A DNA stretch of 64,000 nucleotides, taken from Ignavibacteriota bacterium (GTDB lineage Bacteria > Bacteroidota > Ignavibacteria > Ignavibacteriales > Melioribacteraceae). Both the position numbers and the translations under genes were made by a program. Where the stretch lies: positions 2,812,001-2,876,000 of the forward strand of contig JADJGF010000001.1 of NCBI GenBank assembly GCA_016708125.1, written 5' to 3'. A model generated the notes under the pieces. That model ran no database searches and was not told the origin of the DNA. It worked only from the letters and a program-made list of their open reading frames with translations. Positions within the stretch are counted from its first letter, which is position 1, and each line of letters starts with the position of its first letter. Of the stretch, positions 17,804 to 26,627 are shown piece by piece.

Positions 17804-19435
17804 GTGAAAGAATATTTATACTCCTTGTTTAATCAAGCTTCTGAAAAATTATCTTATTTAAATGAAATTCCTTTATTCTTTAATGTTCCGCAAGATGAAG
17901 AGCATGGTGATTTATCTTCAAATGCAGCAATGCTTCTTACAAAAATTCTTAAAAAAAATCCGCGACAAATTGCAGAAGATATAATTTCTAATTTAAATTA
18001 CGATTCAAATATTATTACTAAAACCGAAATTGCGGGACCGGGATTTATAAATTTTTATTTCAATCCAAAGTTTGTAAATAAAAAAATTGAAAAAATAATT
18101 TCCGAAGGTGAAAAATTTGGTTACAGTAAAGAATTCAACGGTAAAAAAGCAAATGTTGAATTTGTTTCTGCAAATCCAACCGGACCATTAACAGTAGGAC
18201 ATGGACGCAATGCTGTATTGGGTGATACATTCGCAAATTTATTGGAAGCAATTGGTTATTCTGTTGATAGAGAATATTATTTTAACAATGCCGGCAGACA
18301 AATGCGCGTTTTAGGAGCTTCGGTTGCAGCACGTTATTTAGAAATTCTAGGAATCAACAAGGAATTTAGTGATGAATTTTATCAAGGTGAATATATTAAA
18401 GAAATTGCACAAAAAATTTATGATAAATTTTCCGATAAATTTAAAGATGATTTAGAAAATGAAATTTTTAAAAATACTGCCGAAGAAGAAATTTTTAACG
18501 ATATCAAATCAACATTAAAAAGAATTGATATTGAATTTGATCAATTTTACAATGAAGATGATTTGTATAAAAATGGCAACATTGATTCTTTACTAAAATT
18601 TTTGGAAGAGAAAAATCTTTCTTATAAAAAAGATGATGCCACTTGGTTAAAGTTCTGCGAATTGGGACAAGAAGTTGATAAAGTAATTGTCAAATCAACC
18701 GGCGAACCAACTTATAGACTTCCAGATATCGCTTATCATAAAACTAAATTTGAAAGAGGTTATGATTTAATTGTAGATATTTTCGGTTCGGATCATAATG
18801 CAACATACACTGATGTGCTTGCCGGAATTGAAGCTTTGGGTTATTCAAAAGAAAAAGTTAAAGTAATTATTTACCAATTTGTTACAATTACGCAAGGTGG
18901 CGAAGTTGTAAAAATGTCAACTCGAAAAGCTAATTTTATTACTTTGGATGAATTAATTGATGAAGTGGGAAAAGATGTTGTCCGATATTTTTTCATTATG
19001 AGAAATTATTCTTCGCACATGAATTTTGATTTGGATATTGCGAAAAAGCAATCAGATGAAAATCCGGTATTTTATTTAAAATATGCTCACGCAAGAATTG
19101 CATCAATTTTAAGATTAACAAAAGAACAAGAACTTAATATTTCTTGTGAAAATTTTGATTTATTAGTTGAACCAATTGAACAAAAATTAATTAAACATCT
19201 GCATAGATTTGAAGAAGAATTAAAAAGTTCCGCAATAAATTTTGAGCCTCACAAACTTGCAAATTATTTGGAAAATCTTGCGGCGTTATTTCATAGATTT
19301 TATACGGAGTGCAGAATTATTGGCTCCGAGAAAAATTTAGCAGAAGCAAGAATTGCTTTAATTATTGCTGTTAAAACTGTATTGAAAAACGGTCTAACAA
19401 TTCTGGGAATAGAAGCTCCGGAAAGTATGTACTAA
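17804..19435 (+). CDS. argS: Arginyl-tRNA synthetase
   Basis: This class I synthetase charges tRNA-Arg. The 543-residue protein has the N-terminal additional domain, the HIGH-type motif in ANPTGPLTVGHGRN, a KMS-type loop in VKMSTRKAN, and the C-terminal anticodon-binding helices ending LTILGIEAPESMY. The start is GTG 17804. It overlaps the last base of an ATGTGA in another frame, where a four-codon mini-frame (17793-17807) ends. The gene ends by overlapping comF (minus) by 4 bp. Confidence 0.96.
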   Translation: MKEYLYSLFNQASEKLSYLNEIPLFFNVPQDEEHGDLSSNAAMLLTKILKKNPRQIAEDIISNLNYDSNIITKTEIAGPGFINFYFNPKFVNKKIEKIISEGEKFGYSKEFNGKKANVEFVSANPTGPLTVGHGRNAVLGDTFANLLEAIGYSVDREYYFNNAGRQMRVLGASVAARYLEILGINKEFSDEFYQGEYIKEIAQKIYDKFSDKFKDDLENEIFKNTAEEEIFNDIKSTLKRIDIEFDQFYNEDDLYKNGNIDSLLKFLEEKNLSYKKDDATWLKFCELGQEVDKVIVKSTGEPTYRLPDIAYHKTKFERGYDLIVDIFGSDHNATYTDVLAGIEALGYSKEKVKVIIYQFVTITQGGEVVKMSTRKANFITLDELIDEVGKDVVRYFFIMRNYSSHMNFDLDIAKKQSDENPVFYLKYAHARIASILRLTKEQELNISCENFDLLVEPIEQKLIKHLHRFEEELKSSAINFEPHKLANYLENLAALFHRFYTECRIIGSEKNLAEARIALIIAVKTVLKNGLTILGIEAPESMY

Positions 19436-20121
19436 TCTGCAATTGCAACTGATAATGCAAAAATATTCTTTGCTCCATTTGCTTTTAAAATTTTTGCACA
19501 TTCACTAACTGTTGCGCCGGTTGTAATTACATCATCCACAAGAATAATATTTTTATCTTTAATTATTTTTTGATTTTTTAACTTGAAGGCATCTCTCATA
19601 TTCTGTTTTCTTTCAACAAGATTTAGTTTTGTCTGCGTGTCGGTAAATCGTGATCTTACTAAAATATTTTTTCCATAATTTATTTTAAGATTTTCCCCAA
19701 TTTCCTTTGCAATAATATCAGCTTGATTAAAACCTCGTTCAGCTTTGCGTAAACTGTGCAAGGGAATTGCAATAATTAAATCTGCATTCCAATTATCTAT
19801 TTTTTCCTTTAAAATTTCTGAAACTTTTTTGCCAAGATATTTTCCAATATAAAATTTACCATTGTATTTTAGTTCATGAATAATATTTTGGATTGGTGTT
19901 TCATCTGCAAAAATAAATGCCGATTGAAAATCTTTTACAATATTTTCTTTTGTAAATTTTCTTTCATATTCCGAAGTTATTCTTTCTTGTGAAGCAAATT
20001 GAAGAAGGATAAAGCAGTTTAAGCAAATTATTTTTTCATTATCTAAAATTTTATTTTTACAGTTTATGCAAATTCTTGGAAGGAAAAAATCAAGGAGAAG
20101 ATTGAAATTTTCTTTAATCAA
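19432..20121 (-). CDS. comF: ComF family phosphoribosyltransferase-like protein
   Basis: ComF proteins combine an N-terminal zinc ribbon with a phosphoribosyltransferase fold and are needed for natural transformation in several bacteria. Here the zinc ribbon is visible as CINCKN and CLNC in the first 40 residues, and the PRPP loop as NIILVDDVITTGATVSECAKIL near the C terminus. The 229-residue length is normal. No other competence genes are in the window. It follows the hemerythrin gene on the minus strand. Confidence 0.9.
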   Translation of the reverse strand: MIKENFNLLLDFFLPRICINCKNKILDNEKIICLNCFILLQFASQERITSEYERKFTKENIVKDFQSAFIFADETPIQNIIHELKYNGKFYIGKYLGKKVSEILKEKIDNWNADLIIAIPLHSLRKAERGFNQADIIAKEIGENLKINYGKNILVRSRFTDTQTKLNLVERKQNMRDAFKLKNQKIIKDKNIILVDDVITTGATVSECAKILKANGAKNIFALSVAIAD

Positions 20122-20133
20122 AATATCTTAAAT

Positions 20134-20519
20134 TTAGTTTAAAATATATTTTAATTTTAAATCTTTTTTCTCAAAATGATTTTCAAGCCAATTTTTCAAA
20201 GAAACAAGAATTTCAGAATCCAACGTTGAATTAGCTTTTTTTAATGTTTTAAAATATTCAGAATATTTTTCCAATGCTCTATCGTGCTCAAGTTTATGAG
20301 AAATAAACTCAACCACTTTATTTTTTTCATCAGATTTTCTTCAGTTTCGAAATGTACTTTTAATTTTTGCAGAAGTGATTGATAGTTTTCAATAATTTCT
20401 TTTTTGTCACCATTCAGAATTTCATATAAATGATTTACAGATTCGTAAATTTCCTTATGTTGTACATCAATTTCTTGAATTCCTAAAACATGTTTTTTCT
20501 CAAACTTTAAAAATTCCAT
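20134..20519 (-). pseudogene. Bacteriohemerythrin, interrupted by a single-base frameshift
   Basis: Bacteriohemerythrins bind O2 at a di-iron site in a four-helix bundle. The first frame (starting at 20519 with TTGAGG upstream) carries the early ligands in DVQHKEIYE and HFETEE. It then shifts out of frame at a seven-T run on the plus strand (20321-20327). The second frame supplies the remaining ligands, HKLEH and the late NHFEKKD with its H and D. One extra A in the A run (coding strand) restores a 128-residue protein with all seven ligand positions. The break is therefore very recent or a sequence error, and the gene may be intact in the organism. Confidence 0.85.
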
Positions 20520-20535
20520 TTTTACCTCAAAAAAA

Positions 20536-22638
20536 TTATAACATTCGCAAAACCTTTCTTATTATCCATTCGATGGAAAAAAACAGAACTACTATTAGCA
20601 ATATAAGATGTAAAAAAGATATTCGCAACTCATTATCTATATAATTAAAACTAATTCTGCTTTTATAAATTGATTGAATTTGTTCATTTAAATTATTTAT
20701 TGAATTGATATCAAAATATTTTCCGTTGGAATTGTATGATAATTCGCGTAAAAAATTTCTATCGGATCTTTTTGTTAATAATTCCAACTCAATTGGTTCA
20801 ATCAAAAATGAATTAGAGAAATTTAAATTTTTATTTTCGCTAATTAGCTTATAATTATATTTTCCAGATTGGTTTGGCGTAAATTCAGATTCATATAATC
20901 CGTTCCCAATTGCACTAAGAAGAATTTTCTGCGAAGACTTTTCATTTGAAATTTCAATTTCCAAATTTGCATTATTGATCGGTTCAAAAGTATCATCATA
21001 ATAATTTGCATTAAAAATTACTTTTTCACCAAGAGAAAAAATTGTCTTTTGAGTTTTCAAATTAAATTTTTGATTATCGGAATTGAGCGAAAGCCACTTA
21101 ATTGAATTTATTAAAAGATTTTCAAATAAATTATTTTGCTTTTCTGAAGATTGAATTTTCCAACGCCAAAAATTTGCTGCCGTTAAAACAATAATTTTAT
21201 TTTTTGCAGAACTCGAAAATAGAACCGGCTGTTTTGAATTTTGATCAACTAATAAAATCTGTGATTCAACCGAAGGAATAATTTTTGTCTTTGTTAAATT
21301 TATTGGTGGCAATTTTTTCCAGCTTGCCAATTCTTCATTTAAATTTCCAATTATAGAATAATTTACGTTTTGGGAATTTATCTGAGTTTCAATAAATGAA
21401 TTTGAAATCTGCGCAAAACTGAAAGGGAGAATATTTTTAATTTCACTTAGTTTTGTAAAATCAATATTTGTTGAGAAAATAAAAAAGACCGGTTTTTTGG
21501 AATTCGAAATTTCTACTAAAATATTTTTAATAAAATTTGAGTTTGTATTTTTTGTCGGAAATCCAACTAAGAAAACAACATCAGAATTTTTAAGAATATT
21601 AATATCACTTTTAGAATTTAGAAATTTGTTTTCACCAATTTGAACTATTGGAAAAATTTCATAATCTTCAAATTTGGTTAAAGTGCTTACCACAATTGAT
21701 AAATCGGCACTTGGTCCGCCGCTTATAATTGCAATTTTTTGTTTTGAAGCTAATATATTTAATAAAACAGATTTCGTATTATTTGTTTTATTTTTTTCTT
21801 CACCTTTTAAAAATGCATTTGCAATAATTTTGTGTTCACCTTCTTTCACGCTGGAATATGTAAATCTCAATCTATTTATTCCGGTTTCACTAATTTTTAT
21901 TTCTTGCTGAGAAATAATTTTACCGTTTTCAATTAATTGAATTATTGCATTTTGCTCAGACAAATTTTTGTTTAAAATTGAAATCTCAATTTCAGTTTCT
22001 CTGCCGGCATAAATAAATTCATTCGCAGAAATCTTTTGAACTTCGATATCTTTTTCAATTGTTGTATCGCCCAAACCAATTGTGAAAATTGGAAGTCCTA
22101 ATTCACTTGCGGAGTTTACCGGATTTGAACCTTGGTTATTTATTCCATCGCTTATGATTACAATTGATGAAACATTTTTCTTTTGTTTCGCAATTTTAAA
22201 AATGTTATCAAATTCTGTTGAAGAATTATCATATGAAATTGAATCAACATTAATCACTTTTTTTATATTATTTCCAAAAAAATAAATTTCTGATTTCAAA
22301 TCGTCATTAATTATTTCATTGGAAATTTCTACAACTTTTTTTAATTCTGATTCTGTAGATATTTGTTTAACGGATTTTGAATTATCAAGAAATAATAAGT
22401 TTATCGGTTCATTTATTTCTTTTGTTGTTGAAGAAATAATTGGATCGAAAAGAAGAATAAAAATTAAAAATAAACTTGCGGTTCGCAGAAAAATTAAAAT
22501 TGATTTTACAAATAAATTAATTTTTGGAAGCGTTGTTTTGTAAATGAAAATTGAATAAATAAAAATTATCAGCAATCCAAAAATAAGTAATACTGGATTG
22601 CCGGATATAGATATGTTAAAATTCTCAAACAAATTCAT
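20536..22638 (-). CDS. Large membrane protein with VWA domain
   Basis: This 700-residue protein has two N-terminal membrane helices (about 13-33 and 43-65), a von Willebrand factor A domain starting near residue 78 with the metal-site DxSxS at D85, S87 and S89 and SDG near D164, and a long beta-rich extracytoplasmic part. A central segment (around IAIISGGPSADLSIV) resembles a class I glutamine-amidotransferase-like fold, and a C-terminal membrane helix lies near 675-695. It resembles uncharacterised BatA-like VWA proteins of Bacteroidota, which are linked to aerotolerance or envelope complexes only by name. It lies between the hemerythrin gene and surE. Confidence 0.7.
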   Translation of the reverse strand: MNLFENFNISISGNPVLLIFGLLIIFIYSIFIYKTTLPKINLFVKSILIFLRTASLFLIFILLFDPIISSTTKEINEPINLLFLDNSKSVKQISTESELKKVVEISNEIINDDLKSEIYFFGNNIKKVINVDSISYDNSSTEFDNIFKIAKQKKNVSSIVIISDGINNQGSNPVNSASELGLPIFTIGLGDTTIEKDIEVQKISANEFIYAGRETEIEISILNKNLSEQNAIIQLIENGKIISQQEIKISETGINRLRFTYSSVKEGEHKIIANAFLKGEEKNKTNNTKSVLLNILASKQKIAIISGGPSADLSIVVSTLTKFEDYEIFPIVQIGENKFLNSKSDINILKNSDVVFLVGFPTKNTNSNFIKNILVEISNSKKPVFFIFSTNIDFTKLSEIKNILPFSFAQISNSFIETQINSQNVNYSIIGNLNEELASWKKLPPINLTKTKIIPSVESQILLVDQNSKQPVLFSSSAKNKIIVLTAANFWRWKIQSSEKQNNLFENLLINSIKWLSLNSDNQKFNLKTQKTIFSLGEKVIFNANYYDDTFEPINNANLEIEISNEKSSQKILLSAIGNGLYESEFTPNQSGKYNYKLISENKNLNFSNSFLIEPIELELLTKRSDRNFLRELSYNSNGKYFDINSINNLNEQIQSIYKSRISFNYIDNELRISFLHLILLIVVLFFSIEWIIRKVLRML

Positions 22639-22658
22639 TTGCTTTTAGAAATGAAAAT

Positions 22659-23423
22659 TTATTTTAATGAGGACAAATTCCATGTCTGCAATTCTTCAAA
22701 AGTTTTATAATCGGTTAAATCAAAATGAACCGGAGTTACTGCAACATATTTATTTTTAATTGCAATCTGATCTGATTTTATATCGTTATCAAAATCAATC
22801 ATTTCGCCGGTTAGCCAAAAATAATCGTTACCGTAAGGATCAATTCTTTTTTCATAAATATCAGCCCATTTTGAATTACCTTGCTGAGTTGCAATAATTC
22901 CTTTAATCTCACTCTCCGGTAAATCGGGAATATTTACGTTTAGCAATGTTCCTTTTGCAAGTCCGTGTTTAACAACTTTTAAAGTAAGTTCCTTTGCAAC
23001 TTTTTTTGCAAAGTCAAAATTTGTTGGTTTGTGGTTTGTAATAGAAAATGCAATTGCGGGACAATCCATAATTGCGGCTTCTCGCGCGGCTGAAACTGTT
23101 CCGGAATAAATTATACTAATTGCAGTATTTGATCCGTGATTTATTCCCGAAACAACAATATCCGGAGGTGAATCCAATAAATTTTTAATTCCAAATTTTA
23201 CACAATCTGCCGGAGTTCCATTTACGGCAAATCCGGTAAATTTATTTCTCAAATTATATTCAGAAACTCTTAAAGGAACTTTCATTGTTATTGAATGACC
23301 AACTGCACTTTGTTCAGATAAAGGAGCAACAATTGTAACATCGCCAATTTCACTTAAAGCATCTGCTAACTGATAAATTCCTTCCGCGCCAATTCCATCA
23401 TCATTACTAACCAATATTTTCAT
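22659..23423 (-). CDS. surE: 5'/3'-nucleotidase SurE
   Basis: SurE dephosphorylates nucleoside 5'- and 3'-monophosphates and is metal dependent. The 254-residue protein begins MKILVSNDDGI, with the metal-binding NDDG at residues 6-9. It also has SGINHGSN, GTPADCVKFG and AAREAAIMDCPAIAFS, all family hallmarks. It is the first gene of the minus-strand run towards comF and is divergent from the exported protein gene at 23536. Confidence 0.95.
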   Translation of the reverse strand: MKILVSNDDGIGAEGIYQLADALSEIGDVTIVAPLSEQSAVGHSITMKVPLRVSEYNLRNKFTGFAVNGTPADCVKFGIKNLLDSPPDIVVSGINHGSNTAISIIYSGTVSAAREAAIMDCPAIAFSITNHKPTNFDFAKKVAKELTLKVVKHGLAKGTLLNVNIPDLPESEIKGIIATQQGNSKWADIYEKRIDPYGNDYFWLTGEMIDFDNDIKSDQIAIKNKYVAVTPVHFDLTDYKTFEELQTWNLSSLK

Positions 23424-23535
23424 AAATAAATTTCCTATATTTTAAAAGACAATTTTTACTATAGAAATAAATATACCAAAGTTTGTTAATTAAACCGTTA
23501 TACATCGATAAACATTGAACTAAAATAAATTTATT

Positions 23536-24363
23536 ATGAAAAAAATATTCAGCAAATTATTTTTTATTTTGATATTAATTTCACTTCCGGTTTTTGCACA
23601 AGACGAAACAGAAATTTTTATTATTGATGGATTTGTAACTCCGGAAAAACCTCATACTTTTAAACTTAGTTTCTATACTTCATTTCCGGTGAAGACAAAA
23701 ATATTCATTGATGAGAAGTATGAATTTCAAATTTCAAATGAATTTTTGGAAGATCACAAAATTGAAATTGATTTCAGCACTTACAAATTCAATAAAAAAA
23801 ATGTACCGTATAAAATAATTTCGGAAAACGAATCCGGCGAAAAATTTATTTCGGAAGATTTTGAAGCAATACTTCCTTATGATGAATTTATTTTCACAAA
23901 ATCCGGAAGCAATCCGGTATCCACAATTCTACTGGGACTTTTACTTTACGCATTGCCATCGCCAAATTTAGCAATTATTGATAAAGAAAATTATTTCAGT
24001 CTAACAAAAGAAATTCCCTTAATTACTTTTTACGGTTCCGGTTATAATTATCCAAGCGGAAATATTGGTTTTGAATATACTCATATTTATAAATCAAATA
24101 TTAGAGATTTAGTTCGTTTAGGTTATAAACATTTTATTCCGATAAAAGGAATTGAGTATATTTCTCCGGGAATTTCCGGATTTAGCAATTTAAAAGGTTT
24201 TAATGGAATTGGCGCTGAATTTTCAATTGGATTATTTAAAGTTTACGATGTGTTTACGGTTTATACAAAATATCGATACAACTTAAAACCTAACAATACT
24301 TCCCAATATTTTCACGAAATTTCTGTAGGACTTTATTCTCATTTTTTTACAATTGATTTATAA
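23536..24363 (+). CDS. Exported protein of unknown function
   Basis: I do not recognise this 275-residue protein. It has a signal peptide (residues 1-21, ending PVFAQ). Then comes a beta-rich domain with FKLSFYTSFPVKTKIFIDEKY, and a C-terminal half with many aromatic strand-like stretches ending HEISVGLYSHFFTIDL. The whole suggests an outer-membrane-associated protein. Its stop codon shares a base with the start of the DNA methyltransferase gene (TAATG), so the two are translationally coupled although functionally unrelated. Confidence 0.55.
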   Translation: MKKIFSKLFFILILISLPVFAQDETEIFIIDGFVTPEKPHTFKLSFYTSFPVKTKIFIDEKYEFQISNEFLEDHKIEIDFSTYKFNKKNVPYKIISENESGEKFISEDFEAILPYDEFIFTKSGSNPVSTILLGLLLYALPSPNLAIIDKENYFSLTKEIPLITFYGSGYNYPSGNIGFEYTHIYKSNIRDLVRLGYKHFIPIKGIEYISPGISGFSNLKGFNGIGAEFSIGLFKVYDVFTVYTKYRYNLKPNNTSQYFHEISVGLYSHFFTIDL

Positions 24364-25223
24364 TGAAGAAAACCAATAATGTTATTGATCTTGGCGAAAG
24401 AGGTAAGTTCAATTCGAATAATAAACTAAATAACTTAACCGGAAAAGAATGGATTAAGTTTACCAAATCTTGGTTTATCCATAAACCAAAAAAAAGAAAT
24501 AATGAAGAAATTCTTCATCCTGCTAAATTTCCCGAAAGTTTAGTCGAAGAATTTATATCTTTTTTCACAAAAGAAAATGATTGGGTTTTCGATCCTTTTT
24601 TAGGAACGGGAAGCACATTAATTGCATCCGGAAATTTAAATAGAAATGCAATCGGAATTGAACTGAACGAAAAATATTATAAAATTTCAAAAAAAAGAAT
24701 TACGGAGAGAGAATTTAAAAATTCAATAATTTCATTAAAAGGAAATTCGAGTAAATTAATTGAATTATTTAGTAAAAATAATATAGCACAAAAAATAGAT
24801 TTCACAATTACGTCTCCGCCATATTGGAATCAGTTGGAAAGAAATTCACTCAGACAAAAAAAAAGAAATGAAAATGGATTGGATACTAAATATTCCAAAA
24901 TAAAATCTGATATTGGAAATATTGAAAATTATGAAGAATTTCTTGAAGCTCAAGCAAATATTTTTGATCAAGTTTATGAAATTACAAAAGATAAAGGTTA
25001 CTTGGCTGTAATTACAAATAATATTTTTTACCATAGTAAAGTTTTTCCGTTGGCATTTGATACTGCAGTTTCATTAACAAAACGCGGAAGTAAAAGTTGG
25101 ATTTTAAAAGATGAAAAAATTTGGCTTCAAGATGATAAACCACTTATTGCGCTTGGTGTAAACAGTGCTTGGGTAGGAAACAGACATCATCAATATTGCT
25201 TAATTTTTAGGAAGGAAAGTTAA
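24363..25223 (+). CDS. Orphan DNA methyltransferase (N4-cytosine/N6-adenine type)
   Basis: This 286-residue S-adenosylmethionine-dependent DNA methylase has a motif X-like HPAKFPESLVEEFI at 52-65, the cofactor motif I as DPFLGTGST at 77-85 with an acidic IELNEKY after it, and the catalytic motif IV as TSPPYW at 150-155. SPPY is typical of N4-cytosine enzymes, though some N6-adenine enzymes carry it. The motif order X-I-IV with the variable part last resembles a gamma-like arrangement. No restriction enzyme gene is adjacent, so it is an orphan with a possible regulatory role. The target sequence is unknown. Confidence 0.8.
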   Translation: MKKTNNVIDLGERGKFNSNNKLNNLTGKEWIKFTKSWFIHKPKKRNNEEILHPAKFPESLVEEFISFFTKENDWVFDPFLGTGSTLIASGNLNRNAIGIELNEKYYKISKKRITEREFKNSIISLKGNSSKLIELFSKNNIAQKIDFTITSPPYWNQLERNSLRQKKRNENGLDTKYSKIKSDIGNIENYEEFLEAQANIFDQVYEITKDKGYLAVITNNIFYHSKVFPLAFDTAVSLTKRGSKSWILKDEKIWLQDDKPLIALGVNSAWVGNRHHQYCLIFRKES

Positions 25224-25225
25224 TT

Positions 25226-26401
25226 TTGGAAAATGCAATTTCTGTAAGTGAATTAACTTCTCACATTAAACGAGTAATTGAAGATAATTTTGAACAAGTA
25301 AAAATTATTGGCGAAATTTCAAACTTCAAATCTCACATTTCCGGTCATTGGTATTTTACTTTAAAAGATAAAAATGCACAAATAAGCTGCACAATGTGGA
25401 AAGGAATTAACAATTATGTTTTTTTCACTCCACAAGACGGAATGCAAATTATTGTTACCGGAAAAGTTACAGTTTACCCGCCCAGAGGGAATTATCAATT
25501 AGATGTAAAATCTATGAAACCAGCCGGCGAAGGTGAACTTCAAAAAGCATTTGAGCAACTAAAAAGAAAATTATTTGAAGAAGGTTTATTTGACGAAATT
25601 TATAAAAAACAAATTCCGGTTTTTCCAAATACTATTGGAATTGTAACCGGAACCGACACAGCCGCTCTAAAAGATATGCTTAGCGTTGCATCAAGAAGAT
25701 TTCCGTTGGTTAATATTATTGTTGCACCAACAAGAGTTCAAGGTGAAGGAGCCGCTGAACAAATTGTTGAAAGTATCGAAAAATTAAATCTGCAAAAAGA
25801 AATAGATTTAATTATTATTGCAAGAGGCGGCGGTTCTTTAGAAGATTTGTGGGCTTTCAATGAGGAAATTGTTGCGCGCGCAATTTTTGATTCAAAAATT
25901 CCAATAATTTCCGGTGTTGGACACGAAATTGATTTTACAATAGCAGATTTTGTTGCAGATTTACGGGCTCCAACTCCATCTGCAGCAATGGAAATTGCAA
26001 CACCTAATCAAGAAGAAATTTTAAATATAATTAATGAATTTTCAAATAATATCACAAATTCAATTTTTGAAAAAATTGATAATTTAAAATCAGAAATTAG
26101 TATTTTAAAAAAATCCTACGGTTTTAAGAATTTAACAAGTTTAATAAATTCTAAAAAACAGACAATAGATAATTATATTTTTAGAATTCAAGTTATTATT
26201 GCTAATTTTTTAAAAGAGAATAAAAATAATTTGGCAATTTTTTCGAAAATAATTTCAAGTAATAATGTAAATTCAATTTTGAAAAAAGGATTTGTTTTAA
26301 TTGATCAAAATGAAAAAATTGTAAAACGTAAAAATGAATTTAATTCAAACAAAAATTTTGATATTAAATTTTATGATGGAAAAGTGAGTATTAATAAATG
26401 A
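25226..26401 (+). CDS. xseA: Exodeoxyribonuclease VII large subunit
   Basis: XseA is the catalytic subunit of exonuclease VII, which degrades single-stranded DNA. The 391-residue protein has the N-terminal OB fold (ISNFKSHISGHWYFTLKDKNAQISC) and the catalytic core with GTDTAALKDML, IIARGGGSLEDLWAFNEE, and SGVGHEIDFTIADFVADLRAPTPSAA. A coiled-coil and a short C-terminal domain follow. Translation starts at TTG 25226, with GGAAGG upstream. Its end overlaps xseB by 4 bp (ATGA), matching the usual stoichiometric coupling. Confidence 0.95.
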   Translation: MENAISVSELTSHIKRVIEDNFEQVKIIGEISNFKSHISGHWYFTLKDKNAQISCTMWKGINNYVFFTPQDGMQIIVTGKVTVYPPRGNYQLDVKSMKPAGEGELQKAFEQLKRKLFEEGLFDEIYKKQIPVFPNTIGIVTGTDTAALKDMLSVASRRFPLVNIIVAPTRVQGEGAAEQIVESIEKLNLQKEIDLIIIARGGGSLEDLWAFNEEIVARAIFDSKIPIISGVGHEIDFTIADFVADLRAPTPSAAMEIATPNQEEILNIINEFSNNITNSIFEKIDNLKSEISILKKSYGFKNLTSLINSKKQTIDNYIFRIQVIIANFLKENKNNLAIFSKIISSNNVNSILKKGFVLIDQNEKIVKRKNEFNSNKNFDIKFYDGKVSINK

Positions 26402-26610
26402 GTAAAAAAATTAAAAATTTTGAAGATTCATTAAATCGTTTAAGAGAAATTGCAGATTTATTAGAAAATGATGATGTTTCGCTTGAAGATTCTATAAAAA
26501 TTTATGAAGAAGGAATTAAACTTTCTAAATATTGCAGTGAACTTTTAACAAATGCTGAATTGAAAGTACAAGAACTTAATAGTGAACTCAAAAATGAAAT
26601 TGATAAATAA
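26398..26610 (+). CDS. xseB: Exodeoxyribonuclease VII small subunit
   Basis: XseB is the small accessory subunit that wraps the XseA coiled-coil. The 70-residue helical protein contains the family motif FEDSLNRLREIADLLENDD followed by SLEDSIKIYEEGIKL. It overlaps xseA by ATGA and lies 17 bp before dxs, a gene order (xseA-xseB-then isoprenoid genes) seen in many bacteria. Confidence 0.94.
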   Translation: MSKKIKNFEDSLNRLREIADLLENDDVSLEDSIKIYEEGIKLSKYCSELLTNAELKVQELNSELKNEIDK

Positions 26611-26627
26611 AGAAAGAGCGCAATAAA

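Noticed and set aside
22121..22146. Text resembling a tRNA TpsiC arm (GGATTTGAACC).
   Set aside because: It lies inside the VWA protein gene, with no acceptor or anticodon stem around it. No tRNA genes were found in the window.
24363..26401. A restriction-modification or defence island around the DNA methyltransferase.
   Set aside because: Neighbours are an exported protein and exonuclease VII genes, which are housekeeping. No endonuclease or other defence gene is present.
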